NCBI GenBank assembly: GCA_026225945.1
Contig: JAMJFZ010004031.1
Coordinates: 329,501-393,500, forward strand
Origin: Cricetomys ansorgei
Taxonomy: Eukaryota > Chordata > Mammalia > Rodentia > Nesomyidae
Direction of reading: 5' to 3'
DNA: 64,000 bases
The stretch's first letter is position 1, and each line of letters opens with the position of its first letter. Shown piece after piece: positions 12,828 through 26,130 of this stretch. Below the pieces are notes generated by a model that worked only from the letters and a program-made list of their open reading frames with translations, had not been told where the DNA came from and did no database searches. Both the position numbers and the translations under genes were made by a program.

Positions 12828-13000
12828 GAAATAATGGCTCAGAGATTAAGAGCACTAGCTGCTCTTTCAGAAGACCTGGGTTCTGTTGCCAACACACATA
12901 TGATGTCTCACAACTGTGACTCCAGTTCCAGGGGATCTGAAACTTTCTTCTGGCTTCTTTCAGGCATGAAGGTGACAGGCATAGAAGGCATAAAAATAAG
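12828..13000 (+). mobile_element. B3/B2-type SINE
   Basis: Head atggctcagagattaagagcact, box-B-like gggttctgttgcc, body cacaactgtgactccagttcc and a weak A-rich end. The 16 bases gaaataatggctcaga are directly duplicated at the 5' edge. Confidence 0.85.
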
Positions 13001-15457
13001 AAATTTGTTTCTCTTCTCTCAAGGCACACTCTGGAGAAAAAATATCAATAGTTTGTTCATGTGTGAAAGTTAAATATATGGAGCAACAAAGAACTGAAGA
13101 CAACAGATGTGAGCATAGTAAGAGCATACAGATACAGATGGAAATGGGTGGAGAGTAACTGGATTCTGTCATTTTAGTCATTCTCAATGGAGATGCAACT
13201 GGCATAAGCTTGGGTAGTAGTTGTGGAGCACTAGTTTGATTCAGTCTATATGTTGAAAGTACGTCTGGCTTCATTTGAGAACAAATTAGATACAAGGTGT
13301 AAACATAAAAAAGAATTTTTATAAAATGTTTATTACTGGCTTAAGTAATAGTTTTCCATTTGCTCAAACAAGTGGTAACCTGGAAGATGTTGAACTCTTT
13401 CTACAAATTAATAAAAAGTTTTCTTACATAATTAGTTGATTAGATATTTAATCATGTTGCCAGAAAAGAGGATAGATGAGGTCTGATCCAAGGATAAAGT
13501 TTGAAAATATAATATTCACCTGTACATCCTTGGTATTGAGATTGAGCAAAATCAACTATGGAACCCAAATAAAGAAAGCAAAGTCTCAAGCTTTAAAGGT
13601 GAACCATTTCAGTTCTAAAGAACCAGACAGGAAGAGGCACCAAGCTGTGAAGAGGAAGTATAGAGAGTGGCCTGTGAGGATCTGGGAGGATGATGTGTGT
13701 GAAGAGTAAAAAGATGCTTCAGGAGGGCATGGTTAACTGTGACACAGCCTGGTACAGTGATTGCCACAGAATGAGATGGGGAAAACTTGTGCTTCTGCCA
13801 TTATCAAAAATAAACAAGATCAGGATTAGTCTTGCAGCTCTTTGGGGAGTTGTGGTTAATAAACCATAACTAAATATTTTTGTTGGACTTAGTCTTTTAG
13901 CAGCTATCAGAGTGAGGCTGATGGTGTTTGATGTGGGAGAGTGCTGGTCTTATTTGGGGTGCATCCTGCTGTTGTGTTGTGGGTAGAGTCACAATGATGG
14001 AGGGAGGCATTACATTATGCAGTTCTGGACGGTCTAGCTTTAAGTATAGGTCTCTGTAGGACTTCTAGATAGACATTAAAGAGAGCATGACTTCATACAG
14101 CTGCTGAGTGATGGGCTGAGCAGCAACAGCAGCAAGGGGTATTCTGGAGCCTGTCGGAAGTCTTGCCTGAGGGGTGGGGTGTGAAAGCCTATATAGTGGA
14201 ATTTGTTTAATAAAGAACACTCAGAGATAGGGAGGATATGTTTAAGTAGAGGACATAACTTTCCACATTGTCTTCAGTAGAATTTAATGACACAAAGTGC
14301 AATATATTAGCTTTGTGTACAAGGACATTAGAATGAATACACAGAGCAAGGGCACTTGGAATTCTCATGAGGGTAGAACTGACCTCATCTTACAAGTCAG
14401 GAATAAGATGTGAAAAGAAGAAAAATTTCATAAAATTCAGTGATAACTTTTCTTTGTGTCTCTTCAGGCTTAGTTCATAATTGACAGTATGGGTCCTTTT
14501 TTGGAGCAAAATATAAATTCATACTTGCTTATTCAGATTTTTTTATATTTCTTTCATCTGTGGCCATATAAATACCCTGTTTTAATAATAAAACCTTCAA
14601 AGAGTCAGAGAGCAAATAAAATGGTTATCAATAACTGTTGTGTAAAAAAACCTAAAGATGTATTAGTTTGACCTTTTTCATGGCTGTACATTATTGCCAG
14701 GGAAAACTGCTGTTTTATCTGCAGCACACAGAAGGAAGGAGGAAATTCTTTAAAACTTAAAATTTATATTATTCAGTGTTTCTCATTAAATTTTATATTT
14801 ATCTTCTTTTTTCTTTCATGTAAAATATTACCTGCTTTTTAATTATCTCTGTAGATGGCAGAACTCAACAAGACTAGGAAAATTATCTGCAGAGGTTTTG
14901 TTTCTTGATTCTTATAATTTGTCTTTGTCTTTTAATCTTACTGTTTATCTTGACAAATATAATCACATGCAAACACAATGAATTCTGCTTTAAAAACTTT
15001 CCCTTACTGTATAATTATATTGTGATAATCATTGTTTTTATTTTGCTGCAAAGAAGAAAAAACAAAGAGGATAATGAATATTTTTGCCTGAGAATGAGTA
15101 AATACATATTGTTATTTAAAAATGTTCTCTTGATGGCATCTCCTAATGTTATCTTCGTGCTCATTTGCTATGATCACTGTTATAATTTGTGCATGGCCAC
15201 TAGCCTGGGTTCTTCCTGATTGCACAACATACTTTTCCTACACACTTGTATTCATGCCATTGCATCTTGTAGAGGTTCCTCCCTCAGTTTACTGTAGACG
15301 AGTTCAGGTCTGCTTCAAAGATGCCCTTCCTAATCTAGGTTATTGATGGTAGTAAACAAGTTACCTCATCAAAATTCATGCTTCATAAACTTCCTCTGGT
15401 AATCAAGCCACATGCCTTTGACTCCATGCAAGTGCTTTACTCTTTACATACTTGAGT

Positions 15458-15459
<2 letters not shown>
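13001..15459. other. Single-copy stretch
   Basis: No repeat or gene recognised. Open frames here are short. The longest, 104 codons at 14905-15219, is AT-rich and shows no domain. Confidence 0.55.

Positions 15460-15512
<53 letters not shown>
15460..15512. repeat. (CA)n microsatellite
   Basis: About 26 uninterrupted CA units in otherwise single-copy DNA. Confidence 0.97.
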
Positions 15513-15515
<3 letters not shown>

Positions 15516-15952
15516 CTTACTTTATACTCTTTCTGATCTTTGACTACATAGCCGCGGGTCAGTGAAAAATTAACTAGAATCTTTGGCCCCGTCCTTTTAC
15601 TGTGCTAAGGTGGTTGTTATTACTTCCTCTTGTTCCTCACTGCCTGCCTATGCTTGTGAAATTGTCTTGTAAAAATTAATGGATACTAAAGGGTTTACTA
15701 TGTACTGGATATTACCAATTAGCACATTACACTATTAATTCATGTAATTAAGCTTCTAGTTGCTACGCTGGTGAGTACTGTTACTCAAACAAACAGAACA
15801 AAACAAAACAAAAACTTAAAATTTTTAAATAAAAAAGAAATAACATTACTGCTGTGTATTTCAACCCGTTGTAGGTTTTTGTCACTGGCTTCTAGCTTAC
15901 ATATCATGACTGAGGTTAACCTTTGAGACTACTTTTTAAATATGAAAATTAA

Positions 15953-16096
15953 GCCAAATGGTGGTGGTGTACACCTTTAATCCCAGCACTCGGGAAGCAG
16001 AGGCAGGTGGAGCTCTGTGAGTTGGGGCCAGCCTGATCTACAGAGTGAGTTCCAAGACATCCATAGTAACAACAGAGAAACCCTGCCTCAAAAAAA
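15953..16096 (+). mobile_element. B1 SINE with perfect target-site duplication
   Basis: Typical B1 (ggtggtggtgtacacctttaat ... ccctgcctcaaaaaa). Flanked by a perfect 13-bp direct repeat, atatgaaaattaa, at 15940-15952 and 16097-16109, proving an L1-mediated insertion. The A tail is short. Confidence 0.97.
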
Positions 16097-16780
16097 ATAT
16101 GAAAATTAACTATTTTCCTATGGCCGTGACCTTCAGGCTGTGTCAGGTTTGTTTTGTGTTAGCATCCTCTACAATAGGATTGTGATCATAGAATCTAGCT
16201 GGAATAAATTATAACTATGATATCTAAAGATTTCATTCATATCAAAGGCCTAAAAAGTTGTAACTTTCTTAAAAACCACCAAATTGGATAGAGATTATCA
16301 CCATTTTTGTGTATTTCTAGTATAGGTTCACCTAATTTAGTGAGTTGGGTAGTGTAGTTTTCAAAGGAATAATGTTTGATTAAAGTTCAAAATTAGCTTT
16401 TCATTCAGGATGGTGATGACCTTTTGTATAAGAGTTTTGTTAGGTTTTGGAGAGGTGCAGTTCAGGAGTAGCATGGAATCAAATAATCCTCTGGCCAAAA
16501 GGTTTTAGAAGATTAAAAAAGTTCATATAGTTTTGTTTACAAAATTTTATTTTCATTAATATTTTTCATCATATTTTAAAAGAAAATAGCAAATATTACA
16601 GGGGCAGGGTGATTATTTATTTAGTCCTTGCCTTCCTAAAGAGTGTGTATATATACGTCCTAAATCCTAAAACTGATGAATGCTATTTAATAATATCATG
16701 TCTTCTGTATAGAGTAATGTAAAAATCATACAAAATCACTTACTTCCTGATAGAAGGCATTTACTAGTAAGAATGAACTT

Positions 16781-16965
16781 TTGGGGGTAGTGGAGACTTT
16801 TAATTCCCATACTTCAGAGGCAGAGCAGGTGGATCTCTGAGTTTGAGGCCAGCCAGATCTACAGAGCAAATTCCATGACAGCCAGGGCTACACAGAGAAA
16901 CCCTGACTTGAAAAACAAAAACAAATAAGTAAAGAAACACAAAAAACAACAACAAAAAAGACAAA
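16781..16965 (+). mobile_element. B1 SINE
   Basis: B1 core with cagaggcagagcaggtgg, gagtttgaggccagcc and gctacacagagaaaccctga, followed by a long CAAA/AAC-rich tail. Modestly diverged. Confidence 0.93.
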
Positions 16966-18048
16966 CAAAAATAGATTTTTTTTTACTTGAAGTTGAGGGA
17001 AAATAAAGGCTTTGACAAGCCTTTTGACAAGTTCTCATTTTGGGGTTAAAAATGTACATTTAATTCTAAGGGCCAATCATGTCCAGAAATGTCAGAAGTG
17101 GGGAGTTGGCTGTGAGAACCTTGCCAGGTCTGTGGAAGCCAGGCCATACCTTAATGTGAGTTCTCAGCCAGCTCCCACATGTAGTACTTTGAGGCTGTGG
17201 ATGCTCTTATTAATTTTATGCTATTAACTGTTCCAGTTTAGAATTGGCCTTAAGGGGAAGTATCTCCTGAGGGGAAGAGTTTTATTGAGCTGCTTTTGAA
17301 CACTAAAGCTTAAAAGGGAAAAAAAAATAGTCGTACCCTTAGTTCCTTTATGTTCAAACTTTTCTTTTTTTCCTTCTACTTTACAAGTTAGGAAAAACAC
17401 ATACAAGTGAGAATCCTACTCTGTGGTATCTTTCCCTTCTACTGCGGTGCTTTGGTGTCAGGCAGAGCTGTCTCCTCTCGTCTTGATGAAAACATTTGTT
17501 AAGTCCTTCATTCTTTCATCATTTAGTTCATCTCCCAGAAGTCTTGGTTCTTCAGCTGGAAGTAATGTTTCTCTTTGTTGTATTAACGTGGGCACGATTC
17601 CTCAAATACAATTTTTATGTTCTCTCTTCCTGCCCTGAAAAAAGTACTCCTCCCAATTTGATCTCACCTCTTGGTGAAGAGCAAACACACTTCCCTCATG
17701 TTAAAATCTTCATTGTCTTCCAGAGTGCTCTGTACTAGTGAGCAGCTCAAGGGTTGTCTTTCCCACTATTTTTTTAATTAAAAAATATTTATTAATGCCA
17801 CACCTAGAAAAAGAGCTCCTCTCAATCTTTCCAAATCAAAGTTTTTTTTTGTTTTTGTTTTTGTTTTTAAATCTCAGAATTTTATATACTCTTCTTAGGA
17901 GTTTCTTGCCAATTTTCTAAAATAATTGTTGTCTGTATATATCTTATTATTATTTACTAATAATAAATATTATAAAATAAATATTGAAATAAAAAAATCA
18001 TCAACATCTTATCAAAATCACTTTGCATTTTAGTTGAAGTATATTAAT
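16966..18048. other. Single-copy stretch
   Basis: No gene or mobile element is recognised. Small T-rich runs (gtttttgttttt at about 17845) are the only simple sequence. Confidence 0.55.
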
Positions 18049-18077
18049 TTATATATATATATATATATATATATATC
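18049..18077. repeat. (TA)n microsatellite
   Basis: About 14 TA units. Confidence 0.9.
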
Positions 18078-18244
18078 TAATATGTTATTTTTCATTTCAG
18101 AGCCTTGGACAACAGAAACATTCCTCTTTATTGATGTAGGAAAGATTTATTTATTGAATGCAGTTGGGTATCTGCATGAATACCAACAGCACAGTTGTGG
18201 ATAACATGGTCCTAGTATCGTTGAGGAAGTTGTACAGTGACTCA

Positions 18245-18405
18245 GTGTTCGTTCTTGTGCCCCGCCATATGTTGAAATCCTAACCCTTTACATAATGGTA
18301 TTTGAAAGGGGTTGGGGTTCTTTTGGAACTAATTTAGACACTGTGGAAAACCTTCTTGAGTAGCATTAGATCCCTTATAAAAGAATAAAAGAGATTCCAT
18401 GATAT
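18245..18405 (+). mobile_element. MLT1-like MaLR LTR fragment
   Basis: Contains atatgttgaaatcctaaccc, then a gatggtatttg-like stretch and cccttataaaagaa, in the order seen in MLT1-type LTRs. Only the 5' half is seen. The next element interrupts or ends it. Confidence 0.65.
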
Positions 18406-18419
18406 ATGGAGCCCCTTAC

Positions 18420-18548
18420 ATTTTTTTTCTTTTTGTAACTTTATTGACAGGGTCTCACTATGGTACCCAAATAAGCCTGGAACCCTCCATCCCCTTACTC
18501 AGCTTTCAAGGTTCTAGGATTACAAGTTATTGCCACCATTCCTGGCCA
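18420..18548 (-). mobile_element. Old B1-like SINE, antisense
   Basis: A T-rich tail, then acagggtctcactatgg, taagcctggaaccctcc and ttctaggattacaagtt..tgccacca, the reversed order of a 7SL-derived monomer. It is diverged and probably of proto-B1 age. Confidence 0.65.
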
Positions 18549-20477
18549 CAGGGGGAAAAAAAAGAATATACCTTGAGATTTTTGAGACCTGTCTTAACCT
18601 GGAGAGTATGCATTACCATGGTCATCATTTGTCCTGGAGGAATTCACTTGCAGTGTATCCTTTGATGGTTTACCATTGTGTAGTCCACCTACTTAAATTC
18701 TGTGCAATTCATATAGTAAGACAATTCCAAAAATTATACTGTGAATAGAAAATCCTGTTATGACACAGAAAATCACTTGTTTAGATTTAAATGAGTCCCT
18801 CAACTGTGCTGTATCCACACATAGCCATTACCCAAGGAGAAATGGAGTAAGCAGTGACATTCAATGTACCATACGATTCCTTGATGATAAACTTCATGTT
18901 CTGTCCAAACTCCAGCCACAACTGTGTGGATTTCATTGTGTTTGTTGCCATTTGTTATGCTCGATAAGTTAGAAACTTTATTATCTATTGATTTCCTGCT
19001 GTGAATGCCTGAAAACCTTTGTGCTCTCAACACTGCCATTGATCAGATATCAATTATTTTTTACTCTCTGAGCACAGAACATATTAAACTGATTCTAGAT
19101 TTATCTGCTACATGCTAAAGGGCCTGACCCCAATTTTTCAGCTAACAGCCTTTTAACTTCAGTTTTAAGAACAATTTTGTTTCTGACAGCGTTGTTGTGT
19201 TCATGTCTGAGAATCCCATATTGTCATTTATTTCGCTAGAAAACAGGAATGAAACAGTGATGGGGATCATTTCTAGGGATTTTGCAGCTGTTGTTCTTGG
19301 TTTTATCAACATCAATAAATATGTATTATATGTGAAATGGACCATTGTAATGACAGTCATAAATTAAATTTAAAAGTGGTAGTGATTTAAAAACAAAACA
19401 AAACAAAAAATAAACAAAAAAAAGATACATTTCTGTCTCAGAATCACTGCATTTAATCGCTTCTGTACTATGCAACAAACATTGCCCAAGAATGCTATCT
19501 GGAGTTTAAAAATAATTTCCTGATTCTTTTCCAATTTTAATATTTGTTCAAAGATGTTTATTCCTTAAGACATATAATAAACAGTATGTATTATTCTCTA
19601 CTGAGAAAATTAGTGTATGAATGCTTGTAATTGAAGTATTATGAGATATAGGACATGAAATTAACTAAATATCATTTTAGTTTTCTTCTTAAACATGCGT
19701 TTGGTGAACCCTTGACTCAGGATGTTGTTAAGTACCATGTTCTGGTAACCAGGCAATTCTGGTCTACATGATGAGGAGTTATACAGAAACAACACATGTT
19801 TGTGTCAAGGAACTGGGTTTTACAAACACCAAATGAAGATGAAGATCTTGAAAGTTTTAAGGCAAAGTCTAAACTGAAGTCAGGCAAAACTGATTTTGAG
19901 CATGGTTTTAAATGAGTTAAATTTGGTTCTGACTGAAAATAAAGGAATTCTGGTACATAGTATACAATGAAGTGGAAACAGCTCTCAATGATTCTGTTAG
20001 ATTAATGTGCATTGTGTTTATCTCATTGCATACCTACCTTCTCAGATTAGCCTGCTGGTGGAATAAAAATGACATTGCAAGAAATGAGTTTTGCTATTTG
20101 AAAATGATAAACCAGAAACTGCTAGATGTTATTTTGATGCTAATAAATATTTTTCCTTTTAGTTCCTTCTTGAGGGTTGCAGTTGTTTTAGGGCAATGCA
20201 CTGCAAGTTTCAATACACTCCTGAACAATTTGGAAATCTTACAGAAGCTTATATGTGGAATCACAGACATAGGGTAGTACCTGAGTTTCTGAATTTTAAT
20301 AGAATTGGTGATAATACTGTTGCTTCATAGGAACAGAGGTCAGTATGTGAACAGGAAGGCCACACGCACAGATTTTGCAGTTAAATTTTCTGTTCTCTTC
20401 CATCATTTGCTAACACAGCAACAAGAAAACACCTTTGATGTGATTTGTTTTCCACTACATATGAAAGCATATTGTCC
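18549..20477. other. Single-copy stretch
   Basis: No element or gene is recognised. An A-rich run lies at 19391-19425. Confidence 0.5.
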
Positions 20478-20838
20478 CAGTTAGAGTTTGTATTGGTGTG
20501 ATAAAGCATTATAACCAAAAGCAACCTTGGAAGAAAAGGGTTTATTTCATCTTACATTTCCAGACATTAGTCCAAAACTGATGCACAGGCCATGGAAGAA
20601 TATTGCTTACTGGCTTCCTCCTTACAACTCATTTAACTTGTTTGCTTATAGCAGCCAAGACCACTAGCCCAGTTACAGAACTATCTATAGTGAGTGGGCT
20701 ACATCAATCATGAATCAAGGAAATGTCCTACAAATTTACCTATAGGTCAATCCCATAAGGCATTTTTCTTGGTTAAGATTTTTTTTTTTCAAATCACCCA
20801 AGCTTGTGTCAAGTTGACATAAAAGCTACCCAGAACTA
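20478..20838 (-). mobile_element. LTR copy 1 of the 20.5-22.2 kb element
   Basis: Direct-repeat partner of 21836-22231. Shared blocks include gccatggaagaa.at.gcttactggctt, catcaatcat and aggcatttttcttgg. Confidence 0.7.
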
Positions 20839-21835
20839 TTGGCCCCTTGTTAACCTAACACATAAGCACATCATTTATTAATCAATAACCTTTGCTTTAT
20901 TGTTGTTCTCAAGTGTCATATTAATATAATAATCTAAAATATCCCAACTTTTAAAAATCCTACAGCCTTTAAAACTTTCAACACATTAAACCATCTATCA
21001 TCCCTCTAAAACTCTTAAGTTGTTGTAAAATCTAAGGTCTCTCTAAAAGTTCAAAGTCTCTAATCTCTGGGCCCCTTTAAAAAAATATTAACTACTTTCT
21101 TACTCAAAAAAAGAATAACCAAGGCACAGTCACAATCTGAAGAAGGCAATCAAGCTCCAACACTGACTAACTTAGTCTCCAGTATCTGGGATTCATTCTT
21201 GATTTTCTGAACTCCTCCAAGTGTCTTGGGTCACTTCTGCAGCCCCATCTGCAGCATATACAGTTTGTCTCCTAGGCTCAGGACAGCCCCCCACTCCATT
21301 GATGCTGCTGTTCTTGGTAGTCATTCCATGGTACTGGCATCTCCCAAATATTGAGATCTCTGCAACTGGGCTGCATCTTAAACAGTAGTCTCTTTGGAGA
21401 CTCTCTTCAGGGACTTTGACCCTGTCAAATGGTGTCAAGTCTCAATTTCTCTCCGTGACTCCTTCATGTCTTCAGAACCAGTACTACCTGGATGACTCTT
21501 ACACATCCATCAAGATCAGTTGCCAGTATGAGATGCAGCCTTGTCCTCTTCTGGACCATAGCTTTTGTGTGCTGTCCTAAGGAAACACTTTCCAGAAGAT
21601 TTTGCCTCAATGATGCTGATCTCTTTTTAATTACAGCTGATTCTCTAGCACCAGCTGACCAGCATCAATTGTCCCAGCAAAGTAACATTTCACTTTAGTG
21701 GTTCTTAATTCAAAATACCACATGAACAACCTTGATATAGTATTATTTCTAGCCCAAAGTTCAAATGCCATCACAATTCTCTCAAAAACATGTGGTCTGT
21801 CATGGCAGTAACCCATGGCCTGGTACCAATTTCTG

Positions 21836-22231
21836 TCTTAGTTATTATATTGTTGTGATAAAAACATCATGACCAAAGGCAACCTGGAAGGAAAAGAGTT
21901 TCTTCCAGTTTATAAATATCAGGTCTTGGTCCATCATCAAAGGAAGTTAAGGAAGGAAATGAGGGCAATAACCTGGAGGCAGAAAATGAAGTAGAGGCCA
22001 TGGAAGAACATGCTTACTGGCTTGATCCCCATGGCTCACTCAGCTTGCTTTTTTTTATAGTACCTAGGACAAACACCTACAGTGAGCTAGACCCTCCCAC
22101 ATCAATCATCAATTTAAAAAAAAAGCCCTACAGATTTGCCTACAGGCCAATCCCAGGGAGGCATTTTCTTGACTATAACTTCTTTTTCCAAGATGATTCA
22201 AGCTTCTGTCAAGTTGATATAAAGACTAGCC
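21836..22231 (-). mobile_element. LTR copy 2 of the 20.5-22.2 kb element
   Basis: Direct-repeat partner of 20478-20838, slightly longer because of internal indels. The poly(A)-signal position is mutated (gagtttcttcc). Confidence 0.7.
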
Positions 22232-22432
22232 ATCTCATGTCTTCTCTTATTCTCTGCTCCAATCTTGTTGCACACAAAGCCTGAAACTTAACAATGAATG
22301 TTCATTGACAGAGTATTAATGAGCTTTATGTTAGTCAGTAGAGAATTCCATGGCTGAAGAAAAAAGAAATTCAGGATTGAAATTTTCCACATGAATGCAT
22401 TATCAGTATAGCTGGGTAAAGATTAATTCATA

Positions 22433-22578
22433 AGACCAGAAGATGGCTTAGTGGATAAAGACATTTGCCACCAAGCCTGACAACCTGAACTCAATCACTG
22501 GGATGCACACACGTATAGGGGGGAGAAAAAGAAATTCTTGAAGTTGTTCTCCATAAAAGCTATAGCACTTAGTAACTG

Positions 22579-22622
<44 letters not shown>
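22433..22622 (+). mobile_element. B4-type tRNA-derived SINE with (CA)n tail
   Basis: Head ccagaagatggcttagtgg, then gccaccaagcctgacaacct and gaactcaatcactggg; its tail has grown into (CA)21 at 22580-22621. Confidence 0.8.
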
Positions 22623-22623
<1 letters not shown>

Positions 22624-22629
22624 ATCAAA

Positions 22630-23810
22630 CAAACAATAAATACAGGTTAATTATTAGGGTCCTGTATAGGTGTCTGAATGGGCACAAGTTTACCGCTCAT
22701 TTGGGTTAATAACCAAACAGTGGGTTAAATGATGAGATTAGCTTAGCTTTGAAAGAAAGGGTAAAGCTTTCTTGCAAAGTGCCTGTAACTATTTCTCATC
22801 ACCAAGGAATGAGAGAGCCTGGTGTTTCTCATTCTTACTTCTGCACAATACTATTGCTATGTGATTAATCTTCTTGCTATGCACCATAGCAAAGAAAAAT
22901 CCTTGGAAATTGATCAGAATGCTACTGGTTAAATGCCTTACTTTGTTAATATCAGTTTATACATAAGATTTGGATTTTTAAATAAAGGTTAATACAAAAG
23001 TAAAACTCAATATAGATAAATAATCAAAATTTTAAGGGGAATGCAACTTTAATAAAATTCCTTGGGAAAGTAGGGAACCAGAACTGGATTAAAGAAGCTA
23101 TTTGAAAATATATTGGGAATAAAATATTGATATGGTTTTTCAGTACAGATATACCAGGAAAAGCCACCATGTAAATATATTGGCAGTCCTGTTTTCACAG
23201 AGTAAAGCCAGTGAGGAGAATTGTGCAGTGGTTAGAACTGGGCCAGCAGAACAGTCTTTTCCAGGTAATTTATACCCCCATAATAACCATTTTTTTATAA
23301 TAAAAATGAGCTTTCAATCTCAAAGAATACACTTAAATGAAAAGAAAAAATTATAGGGAAATTAGCAAGCATCTAGTTTGTCATTCTAGCAAGTGTGTAT
23401 ATTTTTAGAATAAACACATGTTCAAGATTTTTTAAATCTAAAAGATGATATGTAGCATAATTTTGTAGTTTTTGTTTTTTTACCTACTTTCATGTAAGAG
23501 GAAAGAATATGTTCCATAAGACATTAAGAACAATTACAGCAGGAAGTTTTGAGAGTTTTCATTATGCCTGAAGGGTTGATATTCAAAGGAAAGCTATGGT
23601 TCTCAAGGACAAACATGAATACTTTGATATAGTCTCTGCTTTAGAATTTAATGGTCTTATAAAATTTTAATATTTTATATGTAAAGATTTTAACAAATAT
23701 GTGCATTGAATATTACATAAATGAAATTCAAATAAAATATAAGAATTTATTTAATACACTTTTAATTTATTCACTTTGGTTTAATTGATTATATTATTTT
23801 CTATTATGTG
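22630..23810. other. Single-copy stretch
   Basis: Nothing recognised. AT-rich. Confidence 0.5.
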
Positions 23811-23887
23811 GAGGTTGGAATATGTAGCTCAGTAGAAGAGTGTTGATTGGCATGTACAATGCCTTTGGTTCAATGGAAACACCAAAA
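23811..23887 (+). mobile_element. ID-like SINE
   Basis: A short BC1/ID-type monomer: ggttggaatatgtagctcag, tagaagagtg, then gcctttggttcaatgg, followed by an A-rich end. It is diverged. Confidence 0.65.
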
Positions 23888-24427
23888 TATATTATATATA
23901 AAGAGTAAATAATGGTTTGCCACTTAGGCAATATAAAGGACTAATAAAGGTTCTTTTGATTTTTGATTCAATAGCTTTATTTAGGAATCATCAATAGACA
24001 AAATACTATTCACATATGAAGCATGCAGTTCAGAAAGCTTTCTAGCATTCCTTTGTAATCAGCTGCACACACTCTCCTAGTTTTCCTGTCTCATGTGCTT
24101 GCCAAAATAACATTTTATATAAATGGAATTATACTGCCTCTGTGCCTTTTGCCTGACATTTTTCACTCAGCAAAATTACTACTGATTCTTCAGTGTTATG
24201 AGACATTCATGGTTTGTTCCTTCTCAATTGGATCAGAACTCCATTTAATGAATGGGAAGTTTTCACTTTTGAAGTGAAAGTTTTCCAGGCATTCGTGTCT
24301 CTGCAGAATGTCTAAAAAAATAAAATTAAGACATATAAGTTCTTATGTTGGGTTCAGAAGTTGGTGATATATAAAACGGTGCCATTTTAGAGTTCTATTA
24401 GCTAACGTTTAAAAATATTTAATTTAT
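23888..24427. other. Single-copy stretch
   Basis: No gene or repeat recognised. Confidence 0.5.
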
Positions 24428-24618
24428 TTTATGTGTGTGAATGCATTTCTGAATGTGTGTGTATGTACATTGATATGTGCAGGAGCTTATAGAGGTCAGA
24501 AAAAGGATATCAGATTCTATTGGAACTAAAGTTGTACTGCCATGTGGATGTTGGGACTCAAACCCAGTACTCTGTGACAGAACATGCTTTTAACAGCTTG
24601 AGCCATCTCTCCAGACTC
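24428..24618 (-). mobile_element. B3/B2-type SINE, antisense
   Basis: Ends on plus with gagccatctctccagactc, the reversed tRNA head, preceded by actcaaacccagtactctgt and a TG-rich reversed tail. Diverged. Confidence 0.85.
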
Positions 24619-25205
24619 TTTTTGTGCTAACTATGAATCATAATTTTGAATACAGCTAAAAAGGTGTTTGCATCTTACTGTAAAACAGTTTATGTAGTAT
24701 TCACATAAAGTGACATTTACCTATCATATCTGATGTTCATGTCTCAGCTGCTGCTTTTTAACAGTAGGCAGTTAGCAGGAATGATAACTGGAAATATTAG
24801 TGCTGATGGCTTGTGCCAACTGGAATTTTCTTCTTTTAACAATTCACAAAAGGTAAACTTTTACATTATGTATAGAAATATTCATGATAGTACACAAAAA
24901 TTTTGAATTACTTTCATCTACTATATTCCAGTTTTAAATATCTTTGTTTTAAATACTATTTATTTCTGGGTAGGAGATTGCTTTTTTTTTCTTTAGTATG
25001 AGCAATACTACAGAAACTGCATGTGTGACTCTGATAAACTGTAGGCAAACGTCTACATTTAATGCAAGGATGTCTGCACTCAGTGCTTTTTATCCCTTGC
25101 CACTTAGGACCTAAATTTTGAACCAGTTAGTATACCTAGATCCAGAATACACATAATGACTCTGCTCTTAGTGAAATATTCAATATCATTAACACTAACA
25201 CAGAG

Positions 25206-25420
25206 TTAATGTGATGCTTAATCTTAACTGGACTTGGAGACACCTAGGAGATTTCTAATGCACATTTCTGGTTATGTCTCTCAGGGTGTTTTTCAGAGAT
25301 GATCAGCATGTAGAACATCCAACTACAAGAGCAAGACACTTCCTGAATGTGGGTTGCATCATCCAATAGATTGGGGGCTTCAATGCAAGATAAGCAGAGA
25401 CAGATAAAGGGCCATACTGT
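25206..25420 (+). mobile_element. MaLR-like LTR 5' part
   Basis: Starts tgatgcttaatcttaactgg, then acacctaggagatt, then ctgaatgtgggttgcatcatccaa, the order seen in a common rodent LTR. The second half is missing here; it may be the piece at 25.8-26.1 kb. Confidence 0.6.
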
Positions 25421-25811
25421 GAAAGTTGTATCTGCTTATTTAAAGAGCTCTTATATAAATAGTAACAGGGAAATATAACCTTAGTAAATGTTTATTGAAA
25501 CCAGTGTCATGGAAATTGTGAAGTGTGTTGCAGTGATTTGTGCATACGCATGTATGTACAATGAATATATAGAATAGAAATGAATATTCTTAAATTTCTA
25601 GATGTCAAAATTTATCTTTGATATAACTGATAATTACATAGTATTTATCCAAAATATGTATGTGTATAAACATATATGTGCATTTTAATGTATCAAAACA
25701 TTTTAAAGGTAATTTTATGCTTAAGAACTGAAACATGCTATGAATTTAGGAAGTCAGACATTAGTTGCAGGAAATTTTTCTTTTTAATTTGCCTTTTACT
25801 TCAGATGTTGC

Positions 25812-26130
25812 TGTAGTTTAAACCTTGATTATGGTCCTTTAACTTGAAGCTTGGTTTGCAGGTAGATTCTATTGAGAAGTAGCAGACATTTCAGAGATAG
25901 GAACTAGAGAAAAGCCCTTGAAGAAGATTGTGAGCCATTGGACCCCTCCTTACTCTCTTCTGCTCCATGGCCACCTGCTTTTGATTTGCTACATACTCTA
26001 ACACTGATGTGTTTTCTTACTATAGCCCTGGACAACAACCATTGAAACTATGAGCAAAAATAAAACATTTTGCTTTACAATTGATCATCTAAAGTATTAT
26101 TTTTGTTAGTTTTTAATAGTCATGGAAAGG
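25812..26130 (+). mobile_element. MaLR-like LTR 3' part
   Basis: Contains tctgctccatggccacctgc and gaaactatgagcaaaaataaaac, with a plus-strand AATAAA, then ttttgttagtttttaatagtcatgg, resembling the 3' half of the same LTR type. About 390 bp of other sequence separates it from the 5' part. Confidence 0.55.

Larger units (their letters stand above)
20478..22231 (-). mobile_element. LTR-internal-LTR retroelement (MaLR-like), antisense
   Basis: Two direct repeats (20478-20838 and 21836-22231) flank about 1.0 kb of internal sequence. Both begin (t)ttagtt/agtt..tattg.tgtgataaa and end near aagctt.tgtcaagttga.ataaa. On the minus strand the first has a poly(A) signal AATAAA (20541-20546). The internal part has no long open frame, consistent with a non-autonomous MaLR-like element. 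Family not confirmed; the arrangement itself is clear. Confidence 0.65.
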
